DNA from: an uncultured Campylobacterales bacterium
GTDB taxonomy: Bacteria; Campylobacterota; Campylobacteria; Campylobacterales; Arcobacteraceae
Length of the DNA: 42,657 nt
Direction: 5' to 3'
Assembly (NCBI GenBank): GCA_938084175.1
Contig: CALKDR010000005.1
Location: forward strand, 1 to 42,657
Shown: one piece after another, positions 23,796 to 35,019 of the stretch
Numbering within the stretch: position 1 is the stretch's first letter
Layout of the letters: the number at the start of each line of letters is the position of its first letter
Notes under the pieces: generated by a model
Seen by the model: the letters and a program-made list of their open reading frames with translations, nothing else
Database searches by the model: none
What the model was told of the DNA's origin: nothing
Position numbers and translations under genes: made by a program

Positions 23796-25283
23796 ATGAG
23801 TACAGATATACTTTCATTTATCATATTTTTACCTGCGATTGTTGCATTTGGGTTAATGCTTACTACAAAAGATGTTAATACAATTAGAAACATTGCATTT
23901 TTAACTACTACAGTAATTCTAGCTTTAGTTCTTAAAATCTATATAGATTTTGAACCAAGTGCAGGAATGCAGTTTGTTACAAATGTAAAATGGATTGAAA
24001 CATATGGAATAAACTATTATGTTGGTTTAGATGGTTTTTCTTTAACAATTTTAATGATGATTGCGATTTTAATTCCAACTTCATACCTTTTATTATGGGA
24101 AGGAAGAACAAAAGGATATTGGTTAAATATGCTTTTAGTTCAAACAGGAGTTACAGGTACACTTTTATCTTTAGATGTTGTTTTATTCTACTTCTTTTGG
24201 GAAGTAATGTTATTGCCAGTATTCTTAATGATAGGTTCATACGGATTTGGCAATAAGGTTTTCACGACAATAAAAGTTACTGTTTACACAATGGTAGGTT
24301 CTTTGTTAATGTTTATAGCAATTTTATACCTAGGTGTTGCTTACCATTCTGAATTTGGAATTTGGTCTTTTGCTTATAATGATTTAATGCAAATAACAAC
24401 TTTAGATTATTCAACAAGAGTCTGGCTATTTTTAGCATTCCTTGCAGCTTTTGCAATTAAAATTCCTATTTTCCCGCTTCATACTTGGATTATGGATACA
24501 TATTCAAATGCTCCTACGGGTGCTGTTTTTCTTTTATCATCTATTATGGCAAAACTTGGTGTTTATGCAATTGTAAGATTTATGATTCCAATATTCCCAG
24601 AAATTTATATTGAATTCTCGGTATATTTTGTTGCTATTGGATTATTTGGCTTAGTATATTTTGGAATCGCTGCACTTATGCAAGATGATATAAAAAGAAT
24701 GTTCGCATACTCTTCAGCATCTCACTTAAGTTTTATAGCTGCTGGTATATTTTCATTAAATGAATATGGAATTAATGGTGCTTTATATTTAATAATTGCA
24801 CACGCAATTGCAACTGGTGCTTTATTTTTATTAATTGGTTTAATTCACGAGGAAACAGGATTTAAAACAATAAAAGATTTAGGTGGAATTGCTAAACAAG
24901 CTCCTATTTTAACTTTCATATTTGCAATTATGTTATTTGCAAATATAGGACTTCCTGGAACTAATGGATTTGTATCAGAACTTTTAATTATTTTTGGAAT
25001 TTATGAGTTCAATCATACTTTAGGATATATCTCTGCACTTACTGTAATAATTGGAGCTTCTTATATGTTATGGATGTTTCAAAGAGCAATTTTAGAAGAT
25101 AGAAAAGAAAATGCCCCTATTTTAAAAATGAGAGATTTAAAAATAAAAGAGATAATTGGACTTGCTCCTTGGGTTATCTTAGTATTTTTAATGGGTATTT
25201 ATCCTGATATTTTCATTGATAAATTTGAACCTACAGTTACTCACTACTTAAGTGATATTTTACATATTGGAGCAGCAAAATGA
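23796..25283 (+). CDS. nuoM: Complex I antiporter-like subunit NuoM
   Basis: A 495-residue, 14-helix proton-translocating subunit. Key segments are [17 protein letters not shown] (conserved Glu), [44 protein letters not shown] (conserved Lys residues) and [15 protein letters not shown]. In the last, Ala-Ile-Ala precedes the usual position of helix-broken LTM12. Overlaps nuoN by 4 nt. Confidence 0.95.
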   Translation: MSTDILSFIIFLPAIVAFGLMLTTKDVNTIRNIAFLTTTVILALVLKIYIDFEPSAGMQFVTNVKWIETYGINYYVGLDGFSLTILMMIAILIPTSYLLLWEGRTKGYWLNMLLVQTGVTGTLLSLDVVLFYFFWEVMLLPVFLMIGSYGFGNKVFTTIKVTVYTMVGSLLMFIAILYLGVAYHSEFGIWSFAYNDLMQITTLDYSTRVWLFLAFLAAFAIKIPIFPLHTWIMDTYSNAPTGAVFLLSSIMAKLGVYAIVRFMIPIFPEIYIEFSVYFVAIGLFGLVYFGIAALMQDDIKRMFAYSSASHLSFIAAGIFSLNEYGINGALYLIIAHAIATGALFLLIGLIHEETGFKTIKDLGGIAKQAPILTFIFAIMLFANIGLPGTNGFVSELLIIFGIYEFNHTLGYISALTVIIGASYMLWMFQRAILEDRKENAPILKMRDLKIKEIIGLAPWVILVFLMGIYPDIFIDKFEPTVTHYLSDILHIGAAK

Positions 25284-26800
25284 GTGAATTTATCTATTTA
25301 ATTCCAGCAATAACTGTATTGATAGGTGCTTTAACACTAATGTTTATGAGTATGTATGAAAAATATTCTGTAAAAAGTTTTATTACTGTTTCGACACTAT
25401 TTTTACTTATTGCTTTAGGTTTTTCTTTATTAAGGTTTACTGAAATCTATTCTGTTCAGCCATATAATGATTTGTTAAATAATGTTTTAATATTTGATAC
25501 ATTCTCTAATTTTTTTGATATTTTATTAATACTTGGAACAATATTAACACTATTAATTGGTGAGCATTATTTCCAACATAGAGCATACTTTAAAGGTGAG
25601 TTTTTCTCAATTTTATTATTTGCATTATTTGGAATGATGTTATTAGGTCATACAAATGAATTAGTAACTGCATATATTGCACTTGAAATTGCCTCATTTT
25701 CTGTTTATATTATGGTTGGAGTTAATACAGAAGATTCAAAAAGAGTAGAAGCAATTTTCAAATATCTAGTATTGGGTGCCTTTATTGGTGCGTTTTATTT
25801 ATTAGGAACTGTTTTAGTTTATGGGGCAACTGCAAGTACAAACTTAACAGAAATAGGAGCATATATTACATCACATTCAGGTGATGATATGATTTTAGTT
25901 TATATTGGATTAACATTAATTCTATTTACTTTTCTTTTCAAAATAGCAGCTTTTCCTTTCCAATCATGGGTTTTAGATGTATATAGAGGAGCACCTATGG
26001 TGATCACTGCTTATATGGCATCTACATTTAAAATTGCGATATTCTCATTTTTCTTAAGAGCGATATTACAAGATATTGCTCCAATAATAGATTTTTGGGA
26101 TGGTATTATATCTGTGATTATTGTTTTAACTTTAGTATTTGGTACATGGTTAGCAGTAACTCAAAACATTGTAAAAAGAATGCTGGCAGCTTCTTCAATC
26201 GTTCATACAGGATATCTATTATTAGCATTTATAGCACTTTCATACAAAGATGGAGAAATTTTAAATGTTGATTCGGCATATGCAACAATGTTTTATTTAA
26301 TCGCTTATTTATTATCAGCACTTGGAGCATTTGGATTAGCTTCTCATATTATTTCAGAGACAAATGTAAGAGTTACATATGATGATTTTAAAGGTTTAGC
26401 ACATGAAAGACCTTTCTTAGCTGCGATGATGACGATTTTTTTATTTTCACTTGCTGGGATTCCATCAACAATTGGATTTATAGGTAAATTTTATGTATTC
26501 ACAGAAGCTATTAATGCAGGCTACATAGGTCTTACAGTTTTAGCAGTTCTTGCAACAATTGTTTCTGTTTATTACTACTTTAAATTAATTGCTGTAATGT
26601 ACTTTTATCCTGCACCACTTACTTGTAGTGTTGAAGGATTTAATGATAAAAGAGTTTCAACATATGCTATTGCATTTGTAGCTATTTTAACTATTTTAGG
26701 TGGAGTTGGATCTGCAATTGTATTCTTTATTCCAGTTCTTAATATTGATGCTATAATTACATTAAGTCAAACAGCCGTTCAATCTCTATTTATAAAATAG
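25280..26800 (+). CDS. nuoN: Complex I antiporter-like subunit NuoN
   Basis: A 506-residue, 14-helix proton-translocating subunit closing the operon. Conserved segments include [18 protein letters not shown] (Glu), [44 protein letters not shown] (Lys) and [18 protein letters not shown]. It is followed by a hairpin terminator at 26869. Confidence 0.95.
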   Translation: MSEFIYLIPAITVLIGALTLMFMSMYEKYSVKSFITVSTLFLLIALGFSLLRFTEIYSVQPYNDLLNNVLIFDTFSNFFDILLILGTILTLLIGEHYFQHRAYFKGEFFSILLFALFGMMLLGHTNELVTAYIALEIASFSVYIMVGVNTEDSKRVEAIFKYLVLGAFIGAFYLLGTVLVYGATASTNLTEIGAYITSHSGDDMILVYIGLTLILFTFLFKIAAFPFQSWVLDVYRGAPMVITAYMASTFKIAIFSFFLRAILQDIAPIIDFWDGIISVIIVLTLVFGTWLAVTQNIVKRMLAASSIVHTGYLLLAFIALSYKDGEILNVDSAYATMFYLIAYLLSALGAFGLASHIISETNVRVTYDDFKGLAHERPFLAAMMTIFLFSLAGIPSTIGFIGKFYVFTEAINAGYIGLTVLAVLATIVSVYYYFKLIAVMYFYPAPLTCSVEGFNDKRVSTYAIAFVAILTILGGVGSAIVFFIPVLNIDAIITLSQTAVQSLFIK

Positions 26801-26868
26801 AGTGTGTTAATACGTAACATATAAAATTTTTATTTTTTCTAAAAAATAATAAAAACTTCTATGGAATG

Positions 26869-26890
26869 AAAGCCCTTTAAATGGGCTTTT
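26869..26890 (+). terminator. Rho-independent terminator after nuoN
   Basis: A perfect 7-bp stem AAAGCCC/GGGCTTT (26869-26875 with 26883-26889) around a 7-nt loop, GC-rich for this DNA and running into T residues. It lies 68 nt after the nuoN stop and ends the 14-kb operon. Confidence 0.8.
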
Positions 26891-26920
26891 CTATTCTCCA
26901 ATCAATCTAATTCTTATACA

Positions 26921-26979
26921 AATGTACATTTTTAATACATCCATATATAAACCATACTGAAGTACATCTGCGCTATTAT
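26921..26979 (+). promoter_or_regulatory. Promoter region of frdCAB with palindrome
   Basis: After the nuo terminator, about 130 nt remain before frdC. It holds a 10-bp perfect palindrome AATGTACATT (26921-26930) and a -10-like TATTAT (26974-26979), 43 nt before the chosen start. The palindrome could be an operator, but no regulator can be assigned. Confidence 0.35.
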
Positions 26980-27022
26980 TATGCTATTAAAAAATAAATT
27001 AAATCACTGGAAAGGATTGAAT

Positions 27023-27823
27023 ATGAGTAACCTAATAGAAGGCTATTTAGGTAAAACTGTTGAGGGGAAGAAAAGTAGATTACCTGCTAAACTTGATTAT
27101 CTACAGAGTGTTACAGGTGGATTTTTAGCACTTTTCATGTGGGCACATATGCTTTTAGTATCTTCAATATTAATATCAAACGACTTTATGTACACAGTTA
27201 CAAAACTTTTAGAAGCTAGTTTTATTATTGATGGAGGAAGCCCATTATTAGTAAGTATAACAGCCTTAGTAATATTCATAATATTTATTGCTCATGCAGC
27301 ATTAGGTATGAGAAAATTACCAGGTAACTTTAAAGAGTATCAAGTAATGAGAGCACATGCAAAACATATGCAACATGATGATACTAAACTATGGTTTACA
27401 CAAGCAGGAACTGGATTTACAATGTTCTTCTTGGGTTCTGTACACCTTTATATTATTATGACAAATTCAGATGCAATTGGTCCTTATGCAAGTGCTGATA
27501 GAATCTGGTCTGAATGGATGTGGCCATTATATATTTTATTATTAATTGCTGTTGAATTACATGGAACAATTGGTCTTTATAGATTATGTGTTAAATGGGG
27601 ATGGTTTGATGGAGAAAATCCAAAAGCTACAAGAATTGCACTTAAAAAAGTTAAATGGGGACTTACTGTTTTCTTCCTAGCACTAGGATTTGCATCATTA
27701 GCTGCTTATATGAAAATTGGTTACGACCATGCAAAAGCTGGAAAAGTTGGTGAAAGATATGTACCAACTGCACAAATTATGGAATATAAAATTCCAAACA
27801 AAATTATTGGAGGAATCGCATAA
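27023..27823 (+). CDS. frdC: Fumarate reductase diheme cytochrome b subunit
   Basis: A 266-residue, five-helix membrane anchor that oxidises menaquinol for fumarate reduction. With the chosen start, the four heme-ligand histidines of Wolinella succinogenes FrdC align with a constant offset of two: His42, His91, His141 and His180. Glu64 and Glu178 match the catalytic Glu66 and the E-pathway Glu180. The ATG at 27023 is preferred over the in-frame ATG at 26981 because AAAGGA (27011-27016) is spaced 6 nt from it and because it restores family length. The stop overlaps frdA (TAATG). Confidence 0.94.
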   Translation: MSNLIEGYLGKTVEGKKSRLPAKLDYLQSVTGGFLALFMWAHMLLVSSILISNDFMYTVTKLLEASFIIDGGSPLLVSITALVIFIIFIAHAALGMRKLPGNFKEYQVMRAHAKHMQHDDTKLWFTQAGTGFTMFFLGSVHLYIIMTNSDAIGPYASADRIWSEWMWPLYILLLIAVELHGTIGLYRLCVKWGWFDGENPKATRIALKKVKWGLTVFFLALGFASLAAYMKIGYDHAKAGKVGERYVPTAQIMEYKIPNKIIGGIA

Positions 27824-29808
27824 TGAAAATTAATTACTGTGATGCATTAGTAATTGGTGGAGGATTAGCAGGTTTAAGAGCTGCTGTTGCTGCACAAAAG
27901 AAGGACTTAAATACAGTAGTATTATCATTAGTTCCTGTTAAAAGATCTCATAGTGCTGCCGCTCAAGGTGGTATGCAAGCATCTTTAGGTAACTCTAAGA
28001 TGTCTGATGGTGATAACGAAGATATGCACTTTGCTGATACTGTTAAAGGTTCGGATTGGGGATGTGATCAAGAAGTTGCAAGAATGTTCGTACATACTGC
28101 ACCAAAAGCAATTAGAGAACTTTCAGGTTGGGGTGTACCTTGGACTAGAGTTCGTGAGGGTTCAAGAGAAGCTGTAATTAATGCTAAGAAAACAACAATT
28201 ACTGAAGATGCTGATAGACATGGTTTAATTATGTCAAGAGACTTTGGTGGTACTAAAAAATGGAGAACTTGTTACACAGCTGATGCAACAGGACATACTA
28301 TGTTATTTGGTGTTGCGAATCAAGCATTAAAATATGATGTTGATATTAGAGATAGAAAAGAAGCATTATCACTAATTCATGAAAATGAAAGATGTTATGG
28401 AGCAATCGTAAGAGATTTAATTACAGGTGAATTAGAAGCTTATGTTGCAAAAGGTACTGTAATTGCAACAGGTGGATATGGTAGAGTATTTAAACAAACT
28501 ACTAATGCCGTTATTTGTGAAGGTATTGGAGCAGCAATTGCAATTGAAACTGGAGTAGCAACTTTAGGAAATATGGAAGCTATTCAATTTCACCCAACAC
28601 CAATTGTGCCATCAGGAATTTTATTAACTGAAGGTTGTAGAGGTGATGGTGGAATTTTAAGAGATGTTGATGGTCATAGATTTATGCCAGATTACGAACC
28701 TGAGAAAAAAGAATTGGCATCAAGAGATGTTGTTTCAAGAAGAATGATTGAACATATTAGAAATGGTAAAGGTGTTCCTTCTCCATACGGTGATCACATT
28801 TGGTTAGATATTTCTATCTTAGGTCGTGAGCATATTGAAAAGAACTTAAGAGATGTTCAAGAAATCTGTCAAATCTTTAATGGTATTGATCCAGCAGATG
28901 AAGGTAAAAAAGGATGGGCTCCTGTTTTACCAATGCAACATTACTCAATGGGTGGAATTAGAACTAAACCTACAGGTGAATCTCAAAAATTAAGTGGTTT
29001 ATTTGTTTGTGGTGAAGCTTCTTGTTGGGATATGCATGGATTTAATAGACTTGGTGGAAACTCAGTATCAGAAACAGTTGTTGCTGGTATGATTGTTGGA
29101 AACTATTTCGCTGATTACTGTATAGAAAACGATGTTGTAATTGGAACTAAAACTGTTCAAAAATTCATGGATGAGCAAGATGCATATCTTGATGAGATTT
29201 TAACATACGAAGGTACTGAAGATATTTTTAGAATTAAAAATAGAATGCAAAACCTTATGGATGAAAAAGTTGGAATTTTTAGAGATGGTAAGGGATTAAC
29301 TGAAGCTGTAAATGAATTAGAAGATTTACTTAAAAAGACTAAACAAATTAATGTTAAGTCGAAAGAAAGAATTGGTAATCCAGAACTTGAAGAAGCGTAT
29401 AGAGTTCCTAGAATGCTTAAAATTGCATTATGTGTTGCTAAGGGTGCTTTAGAGAGAACTGAATCTAGAGGTGCACACTACAGAGAAGATTACTTAAAAA
29501 GAGATGATGCAAATTGGTTAAATAGAACTTTAACTTCTTGGCCAAATCCAAGTGATACTTTGCCAACAATTACATATGAAGAATTAGACATCATGACGAT
29601 GGAAATGCCTCCAGCATTTAGAGGTTATGGTGCTAAGGGTATGATTATTGAAAATGAATTATCAGAAAAAAGACAAGCGCAAGTAGATGAAGTAGTAGAA
29701 AAAATGCAAGCAGATGGAAAAGATAGACACGAAATCCAACATGCATTAATGCCATTTGATTTACCAATGAACTATAGAGAGAAAAATGAAAGAGTAGGAG
29801 ACTTATAA
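27823..29808 (+). CDS. frdA: Fumarate reductase flavoprotein subunit
   Basis: A 661-residue catalytic subunit interconverting fumarate and succinate. The FAD-binding [13 protein letters not shown] is at the N-terminus, the covalent-FAD His lies in [10 protein letters not shown], and the active-site arginine/histidine regions [12 protein letters not shown] and HYSMGGIRT are present. Order C-A-B is that of Wolinella and Campylobacter. It overlaps both neighbours by one base. Confidence 0.96.
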   Translation: MKINYCDALVIGGGLAGLRAAVAAQKKDLNTVVLSLVPVKRSHSAAAQGGMQASLGNSKMSDGDNEDMHFADTVKGSDWGCDQEVARMFVHTAPKAIRELSGWGVPWTRVREGSREAVINAKKTTITEDADRHGLIMSRDFGGTKKWRTCYTADATGHTMLFGVANQALKYDVDIRDRKEALSLIHENERCYGAIVRDLITGELEAYVAKGTVIATGGYGRVFKQTTNAVICEGIGAAIAIETGVATLGNMEAIQFHPTPIVPSGILLTEGCRGDGGILRDVDGHRFMPDYEPEKKELASRDVVSRRMIEHIRNGKGVPSPYGDHIWLDISILGREHIEKNLRDVQEICQIFNGIDPADEGKKGWAPVLPMQHYSMGGIRTKPTGESQKLSGLFVCGEASCWDMHGFNRLGGNSVSETVVAGMIVGNYFADYCIENDVVIGTKTVQKFMDEQDAYLDEILTYEGTEDIFRIKNRMQNLMDEKVGIFRDGKGLTEAVNELEDLLKKTKQINVKSKERIGNPELEEAYRVPRMLKIALCVAKGALERTESRGAHYREDYLKRDDANWLNRTLTSWPNPSDTLPTITYEELDIMTMEMPPAFRGYGAKGMIIENELSEKRQAQVDEVVEKMQADGKDRHEIQHALMPFDLPMNYREKNERVGDL

Positions 29809-30542
29809 TGAGTATTGAAAAAGGTAGAGAAATAACTATATCTGTTCTTAAGTTTAATCCAAGAAGCAAGGTTTCAAAGCCTCACTTCGTTGATTATAAA
29901 CTTGAAGAAACTCCAGGTATGACTCTGTTTATTGCTTTAATGAAAATTAGAGAAGAGTATGATCCAGATTTATCATTTGACTTTGTATGTCGAGCAGGTA
30001 TTTGTGGTTCATGTGGAATGGTAGTAAATGGTAAACCTGCACTTGCATGTAGAACATTAATTGCAAACTACCCTACTGGTGTTTTACAATTAATGCCTAT
30101 GCCAGCTTTTGAACTTATCAAAGATTTATCAGTTAACACTGGTAAATGGATGGATGCAATGTCAAAAAAAGTTGAATCATGGATTGTTGATAATGGCGAA
30201 GAAAGAGACATTACTAAATTAGAAGAAAGAATGGATCCAGATGTAGCTGATGAAACATTTGAATTAGACAGATGTATCGAATGTGGTATTTGTGTTGCTT
30301 CTTGTGGTACTAAACTTATGAGACCAGATTTTGTTGGAGCTGTTGGACTTAACAGAGTTGCAAGATTTGAAGTAGATCCTCGTGATAAAAGAACTGCTGA
30401 AGACTTCTATGAATTAATTGGTGATGATGATGGAATCTTTGGTTGTATGTCTTTACTTGCATGTGAAGATCACTGTCCAAAACATTTACCATTACAAAAT
30501 AAAATTGCTTACTTACGAAGAAAATTAGTAGCTTTAAGATAA
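29808..30542 (+). CDS. frdB: Fumarate reductase iron-sulfur subunit
   Basis: A 244-residue electron-transfer subunit. Three Fe-S sites are visible: [2Fe-2S] in [21 protein letters not shown], [4Fe-4S] in [11 protein letters not shown] and the [3Fe-4S] set in [13 protein letters not shown]. It links FrdA to the hemes of FrdC. It is followed by two hairpins before the dynamin-like genes. Confidence 0.96.
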   Translation: MSIEKGREITISVLKFNPRSKVSKPHFVDYKLEETPGMTLFIALMKIREEYDPDLSFDFVCRAGICGSCGMVVNGKPALACRTLIANYPTGVLQLMPMPAFELIKDLSVNTGKWMDAMSKKVESWIVDNGEERDITKLEERMDPDVADETFELDRCIECGICVASCGTKLMRPDFVGAVGLNRVARFEVDPRDKRTAEDFYELIGDDDGIFGCMSLLACEDHCPKHLPLQNKIAYLRRKLVALR

Positions 30543-30569
30543 TTATAAAAGGGTTTAGCCCTTTTATAA
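30543..30569 (+). terminator. Hairpin after frdB
   Basis: A perfect 11-bp stem, TTATAAAAGGG/CCCTTTTATAA, with a 5-nt loop TTTAG, beginning at the base after the frdB stop. The stem has a GC core but lacks a long U-run afterwards, so it may terminate partially or protect the frd mRNA 3' end. Confidence 0.65.
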
Positions 30570-30582
30570 ATTATTCAAATAT

Positions 30583-30619
30583 AAAAAGTTAAGTATCAAA
30601 TTTTGATATTTAACTTTTT
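30583..30619 (+). terminator. Second hairpin, just upstream of the dynamin-like operon
   Basis: An 18-nt inverted repeat (30583-30600 with 30602-30619, one G-T wobble) followed by TTTTTG and TATTTT. It ends 18 nt before the next start codon, close to the AGGGAG ribosome site at 30627. It may be a terminator, or a leader hairpin controlling the downstream gene. Confidence 0.55.
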
Positions 30620-30637
30620 GTATTTTAGGGAGATTTT

Positions 30638-32986
30638 ATGAGCTTAGCTAATGACTATTTTTTACTTTACCACGGTATAACATTCGAACAAAACTTAGAT
30701 GTAGAACCAATTGATACTAATATTAACAACGATATCTTTTCAATTTATGCTTTAATTTTAAGTACAACTAGAAAAAACTGTGATAAATATTTACCATTAA
30801 CATCATTTAAAACATTTTGCCAACAGTTAAATATTAAAACGCCTTCTAATATTAGTGAACTAAATCACTTACAACATAATGTAATAGAAAATATTCATCA
30901 AAATAAAACTAATGAATTTATAGATATTTTACATGAATCTTTTGATTATTTAAAAAGTCAAGAAATGTTAAACAATGACGACTATAATAAACTTATTTCA
31001 TTATTTGATCATAAAGAATTAAATATTAATGAAAATAAAAACAGTCAAAATAGCGAGATTCTAAAAACTAATAAATCATCATTTAAAGAATTAAAATCAA
31101 TTTTAGAAGATGTAGTTCTTGAAATAAATAAACAAATACAGAATGAACAAACAATTGAAGAAATAAATGAAACAAAAAACTACTTAAACAATCAAAAATT
31201 CTCTATAGGTATTACTGGTGTTATGAATGCTGGTAAATCTACAATGTTAAATGCTTTAATGGGAAAAGAAATATTAGGAAGCGCAGTTGTTCCTGAAACA
31301 GCAAACTTAACAGTAGTAAAACACAATATTACAGAAAAAGCAAAAGTTTTCTATTGGAATAAACAAGAATGGTCAAAAATTGAAAAAGCTGCTTTAGAAC
31401 TTGAATCGATGAGAACGTATGTAAATGAAACAATCCAAACTTTTGGAGATGAATTAAATTCATATATACAAGAAAACTCAAGATATGATGAAATTGCTAT
31501 TGAAGACTTATCATTATACACTTCAGCAGAAGCTAGTAACAAAAAATGTAACCTAGTAAAATATGTTGAATTAGGTTCAAATCTTGATTTTTTATCTGAT
31601 GGTATAGAAATTGTTGATACTCCAGGTTTAGATGACCCTGTTATTCAAAGAGAAGAAATTACAAAAGAGTATATTAGTCAATGTGATATGATGTTACATT
31701 TAATGAATGTATCTCAAAGTGCAACACTAAAAGATGTCGAGTTTATAATTGATGCCTTACTTTATCAAAATATTTCAAAGCTACTTGTTGTAATTACGCG
31801 AGCAGATACTGTATCTAAAGAGCAACTTGAAGAAGTAATTTCTTATACAAAATCATCAATTGAAAAACAATTAAAAGCTCAAAATAAAGATTCTCAACTT
31901 GACTATATTTTAAAAACAATTAAGTTTATACCAATTTCTGGGAAAATGGCATTATTACATAGAACAGGAAAAGAGCAAGAAGCACTTGATGCTGGCTTTA
32001 CTTTGGAAGATACAGGTATTTTAGAAATAGAAAACTATTTAAATGAAACACTATTTGGCTCAAGTTCACAAAAAGGTGAGATAATAATTCAATCTGCTAA
32101 ATCTCAATTAATTAAAACATTAGAAAAAGAGAACTTATCTTTAAATTATGAATTAAAACTATTATCAAAATCTAAAGAAGAACTAGAAAAAGAATTAAAA
32201 GATTTTGAAAAAAGAAAAGTAGTAAATAAAAGAATATTTGATGCTATGAGCGAAGATATCGTTTTTTATAAAAATGATGCAAAGTCATATATTCAATCAC
32301 TTGAAACTTTTTTAGAAAGTGAACTTATAGATTTACAAACAGTTATAAAACAAAGAGTTATATCAGATGTAAGATATAGTTTTGAAAAGACTAAAAAAAG
32401 ACCTGAGAATACAAGAATTAAAGTAATTGTTGAAACTGCAATTAAAGATGGAATTATTGATGTAATAAGAGATTATAGATATAAATTTATAGTTAAATCA
32501 CAAAGTATTGGTGAGCAATGTGAGCAAAAATATCAAGATTTTGGTTTTGTAATTGGTCATAAAAATGACAACTTTGATGCAAGAGGTTTTTTCCAAGATG
32601 ATTTTAAATCAGGTTTTTTAACATCAAATAATGAAATATTAATATCTCAAATAACAGGTGTTGTTTCAAAATCAAAAGCTTCAAAACTAAATGAACTTGA
32701 TAGAGAAATTGAAACTTTTATAAAAGAGCAATTTGAAGGTATTGAAACAGATATAAAAGCTAAAGCTAAAAAAGTATCAGGCTATTTAATAGAAACATTT
32801 TTTGATACATTAAATGCTCCTTTAAATAGAGTAAAACAAAAACTTCAAGATGAAGAAAACATATTACAAAATCAAATAGACTCATTTGAAAACAATGATA
32901 AAAATAGAGCAGATATATCAATCAATATTCATAAAAAAATAAAAAACTTAAATCAAATTTCTAATGATATTAAAGGATTAAGATAA
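30638..32986 (+). CDS. Dynamin-like GTPase, first of pair (DLP1-like)
   Basis: A 782-residue bacterial dynamin-like protein. An N-terminal extension of about 180 residues precedes the GTPase domain: P-loop GVMNAGKST (194-202), switch/G3 DTPGLD (about 327-332), and G4-like TRAD (about 386-389; the usual N/TKxD). Long helical segments follow (about 490-600 and 690-780). It matches in position the C. jejuni Cj0411 protein (DLP1), which forms a hetero-oligomer with its neighbour DLP2 and tethers membranes. Its gene sits after frdCAB as in C. jejuni. The stop overlaps the next start (TAATG), supporting a 1:1 partner. Membrane remodelling is known for the family; the role here is inferred. Confidence 0.9.
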   Translation: MSLANDYFLLYHGITFEQNLDVEPIDTNINNDIFSIYALILSTTRKNCDKYLPLTSFKTFCQQLNIKTPSNISELNHLQHNVIENIHQNKTNEFIDILHESFDYLKSQEMLNNDDYNKLISLFDHKELNINENKNSQNSEILKTNKSSFKELKSILEDVVLEINKQIQNEQTIEEINETKNYLNNQKFSIGITGVMNAGKSTMLNALMGKEILGSAVVPETANLTVVKHNITEKAKVFYWNKQEWSKIEKAALELESMRTYVNETIQTFGDELNSYIQENSRYDEIAIEDLSLYTSAEASNKKCNLVKYVELGSNLDFLSDGIEIVDTPGLDDPVIQREEITKEYISQCDMMLHLMNVSQSATLKDVEFIIDALLYQNISKLLVVITRADTVSKEQLEEVISYTKSSIEKQLKAQNKDSQLDYILKTIKFIPISGKMALLHRTGKEQEALDAGFTLEDTGILEIENYLNETLFGSSSQKGEIIIQSAKSQLIKTLEKENLSLNYELKLLSKSKEELEKELKDFEKRKVVNKRIFDAMSEDIVFYKNDAKSYIQSLETFLESELIDLQTVIKQRVISDVRYSFEKTKKRPENTRIKVIVETAIKDGIIDVIRDYRYKFIVKSQSIGEQCEQKYQDFGFVIGHKNDNFDARGFFQDDFKSGFLTSNNEILISQITGVVSKSKASKLNELDREIETFIKEQFEGIETDIKAKAKKVSGYLIETFFDTLNAPLNRVKQKLQDEENILQNQIDSFENNDKNRADISINIHKKIKNLNQISNDIKGLR

Positions 32987-35019
32987 TGAGTGCTAACTTT
33001 AAAATATTAGACAGTTTTATTAATGAATTTAAAGATACATACAAACAAGTTGAAGTTATATATGATGAAGGTTTAATAGGTGATATTAAAAAAATTCAAG
33101 ATCAACTTTTAGATGAGAAATTCTTTCCTTCAAAACAATTAGAAAGTATTCTAAAAAAACAAATCAGACGTGCAAGATATCCAATGGAAGTTGCAATAAC
33201 AGGACAATTTTCAGCAGGAAAATCAACTTTTTTAAATGCCCTACTTTCAAAAAATATCTTACCAACAGGAATCACTCCTGTAACTTCAAAAGTAAATTTT
33301 ATAAATTATGGAGAAGAGTATAAACTAAAAATCACTTATTACTCAGGTGCTCAAGAATATGCTCCAATAGAAGCAATTTCAGATTTTACAGATCAAAGAC
33401 ATGAAGAGATGAAAGATATTAAATATCTTACTTTATATGCTCCAATGGATATTCTAAAAGAGATATCATTTGTTGATACTCCTGGACTTAATTCTCAATC
33501 TCAAAGCGATACAGATACTACAAGAAGTGTATTAAGAGATGTTGGTGGAATAATTTGGCTTACATTAATAGATAATGCAGGAAAACAATCTGAAGCAAAA
33601 GTTTTAGAAGAGTATATGCAATTATTTAAAGATAAGTCTTTATGTGTATTAAACCAAAAAGACAAGTTTTCAAGTGAACAAGTTGAGACAACAACAAATT
33701 ATGTAAAAGAAAAATTTGGTAAATATTTTGCTCAAGTTACACCAATTTCTGCAAAAATGGCACTTGATGCAAGAGCTTTACAAAAAACAGTTCTTATTGA
33801 AGATTCAATAGATGCAATTTTAAAAGATTTTAAAAAAGAGTTAAATGAAAATTTAGATTCTAAAAAATTAACATTCTTTGAGTCTAAATATAATTCTTTT
33901 CAAGATAAATTAATGGAAATCAAATACTCAGATATTACTTCAAATCTTAAATTAATTGAAGAGTCAAATATTCAAGAAGTTTTAGATTTTATTGAACATG
34001 AAATGAGACCAAAAGCAGCTGAATCAAAAGAGTATGCAATTAAAAAGGATTTAAGAAGTGTTTGTGATATTTTAATAAAAGAATATGAAACAATTTTAGG
34101 TGTATATGATGCATTATGTAATGTTCTTAAATCTTGTGAAGAAGAAGTGCTTAAACAGTTTGATAATATACATAAAAAATACTCAAAAGAACTATTCACA
34201 ATATATAACTCTTTAGAAAGTATTATGGAAAAAATCGCAAGTGAAACATATAAAAATATTCAAAAGAAAACATCATTTAGATTCGAAGAATCAACAGGTG
34301 GCTTTTTAAAATCAGAAAAAATTGAAAAAATTGAGTTTCAAACATATTGGGTAAATGCTGATAATATTTACAAAAGTTTATTTTATGATGATCAAACAGT
34401 TGATAAAATGTTTAAAAGATCAATTAAACTTCTTAAAAATATAGAACTAAATACTGATGAAGCTTTTAGGAATGTTTACAGACATATTAAAACTGAAGTA
34501 AGAAAATGGCAAGAGCCTTATGAACTTATAAAAAAACACAGAGAAATAGCTTCTGATAGTGAATTTTCAAATACAAGACACTTTGCAGCAAAAATTTATG
34601 AAAATGTTTTAAGAACATACCATAGAGCGATATTAGAAAACATATCAGCTCTTAGAAAAAAGTTTGCATATTTTAATGGTGCATTATCTTACTCATATAT
34701 TCAAACAACTCAAGCTACAATTGCATACTTTGAAGAACAAATTCATGAATCAGAAGAATTATATAAAAAAGAACCAACAAGATTCGCTATTCAGCATCCA
34801 AGAGAAGATGAAATACTAGCTAAGCTAAAAGCTAATTTTGCTTTTGAAAAGATTGAAGATTTCTTAACTTCAAGAAGAAATTATTTATTTAAAATTGCTA
34901 AGTATTCAAAAGAACAATATTTAGAGTTAAATGAAGATAGAATATCTTTTGTAAATTCTAAAAAAGCAGAATATATGGAGAAAATAGAAAACTTGAAAAA
35001 GATCAAAGAGGAAATTTAA
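32986..35019 (+). CDS. Dynamin-like GTPase, second of pair (DLP2-like)
   Basis: A 677-residue dynamin-like GTPase. P-loop GQFSAGKST lies at about 73-81, G3 DTPGLNSQ at about 164-171 and G4 NQKD at about 222-225; a helical stalk follows. A membrane-binding paddle-like region may be near 560-580 (ALSYSYIQTTQATIAYFEE) but is not obvious. It lacks the long N-terminal extension of the first GTPase, the same asymmetry as in C. jejuni Cj0411/Cj0412. Its stop (35017-35019) directly abuts a TTG start of the porin gene, so translation probably continues into it. Confidence 0.9.
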   Translation: MSANFKILDSFINEFKDTYKQVEVIYDEGLIGDIKKIQDQLLDEKFFPSKQLESILKKQIRRARYPMEVAITGQFSAGKSTFLNALLSKNILPTGITPVTSKVNFINYGEEYKLKITYYSGAQEYAPIEAISDFTDQRHEEMKDIKYLTLYAPMDILKEISFVDTPGLNSQSQSDTDTTRSVLRDVGGIIWLTLIDNAGKQSEAKVLEEYMQLFKDKSLCVLNQKDKFSSEQVETTTNYVKEKFGKYFAQVTPISAKMALDARALQKTVLIEDSIDAILKDFKKELNENLDSKKLTFFESKYNSFQDKLMEIKYSDITSNLKLIEESNIQEVLDFIEHEMRPKAAESKEYAIKKDLRSVCDILIKEYETILGVYDALCNVLKSCEEEVLKQFDNIHKKYSKELFTIYNSLESIMEKIASETYKNIQKKTSFRFEESTGGFLKSEKIEKIEFQTYWVNADNIYKSLFYDDQTVDKMFKRSIKLLKNIELNTDEAFRNVYRHIKTEVRKWQEPYELIKKHREIASDSEFSNTRHFAAKIYENVLRTYHRAILENISALRKKFAYFNGALSYSYIQTTQATIAYFEEQIHESEELYKKEPTRFAIQHPREDEILAKLKANFAFEKIEDFLTSRRNYLFKIAKYSKEQYLELNEDRISFVNSKKAEYMEKIENLKKIKEEI

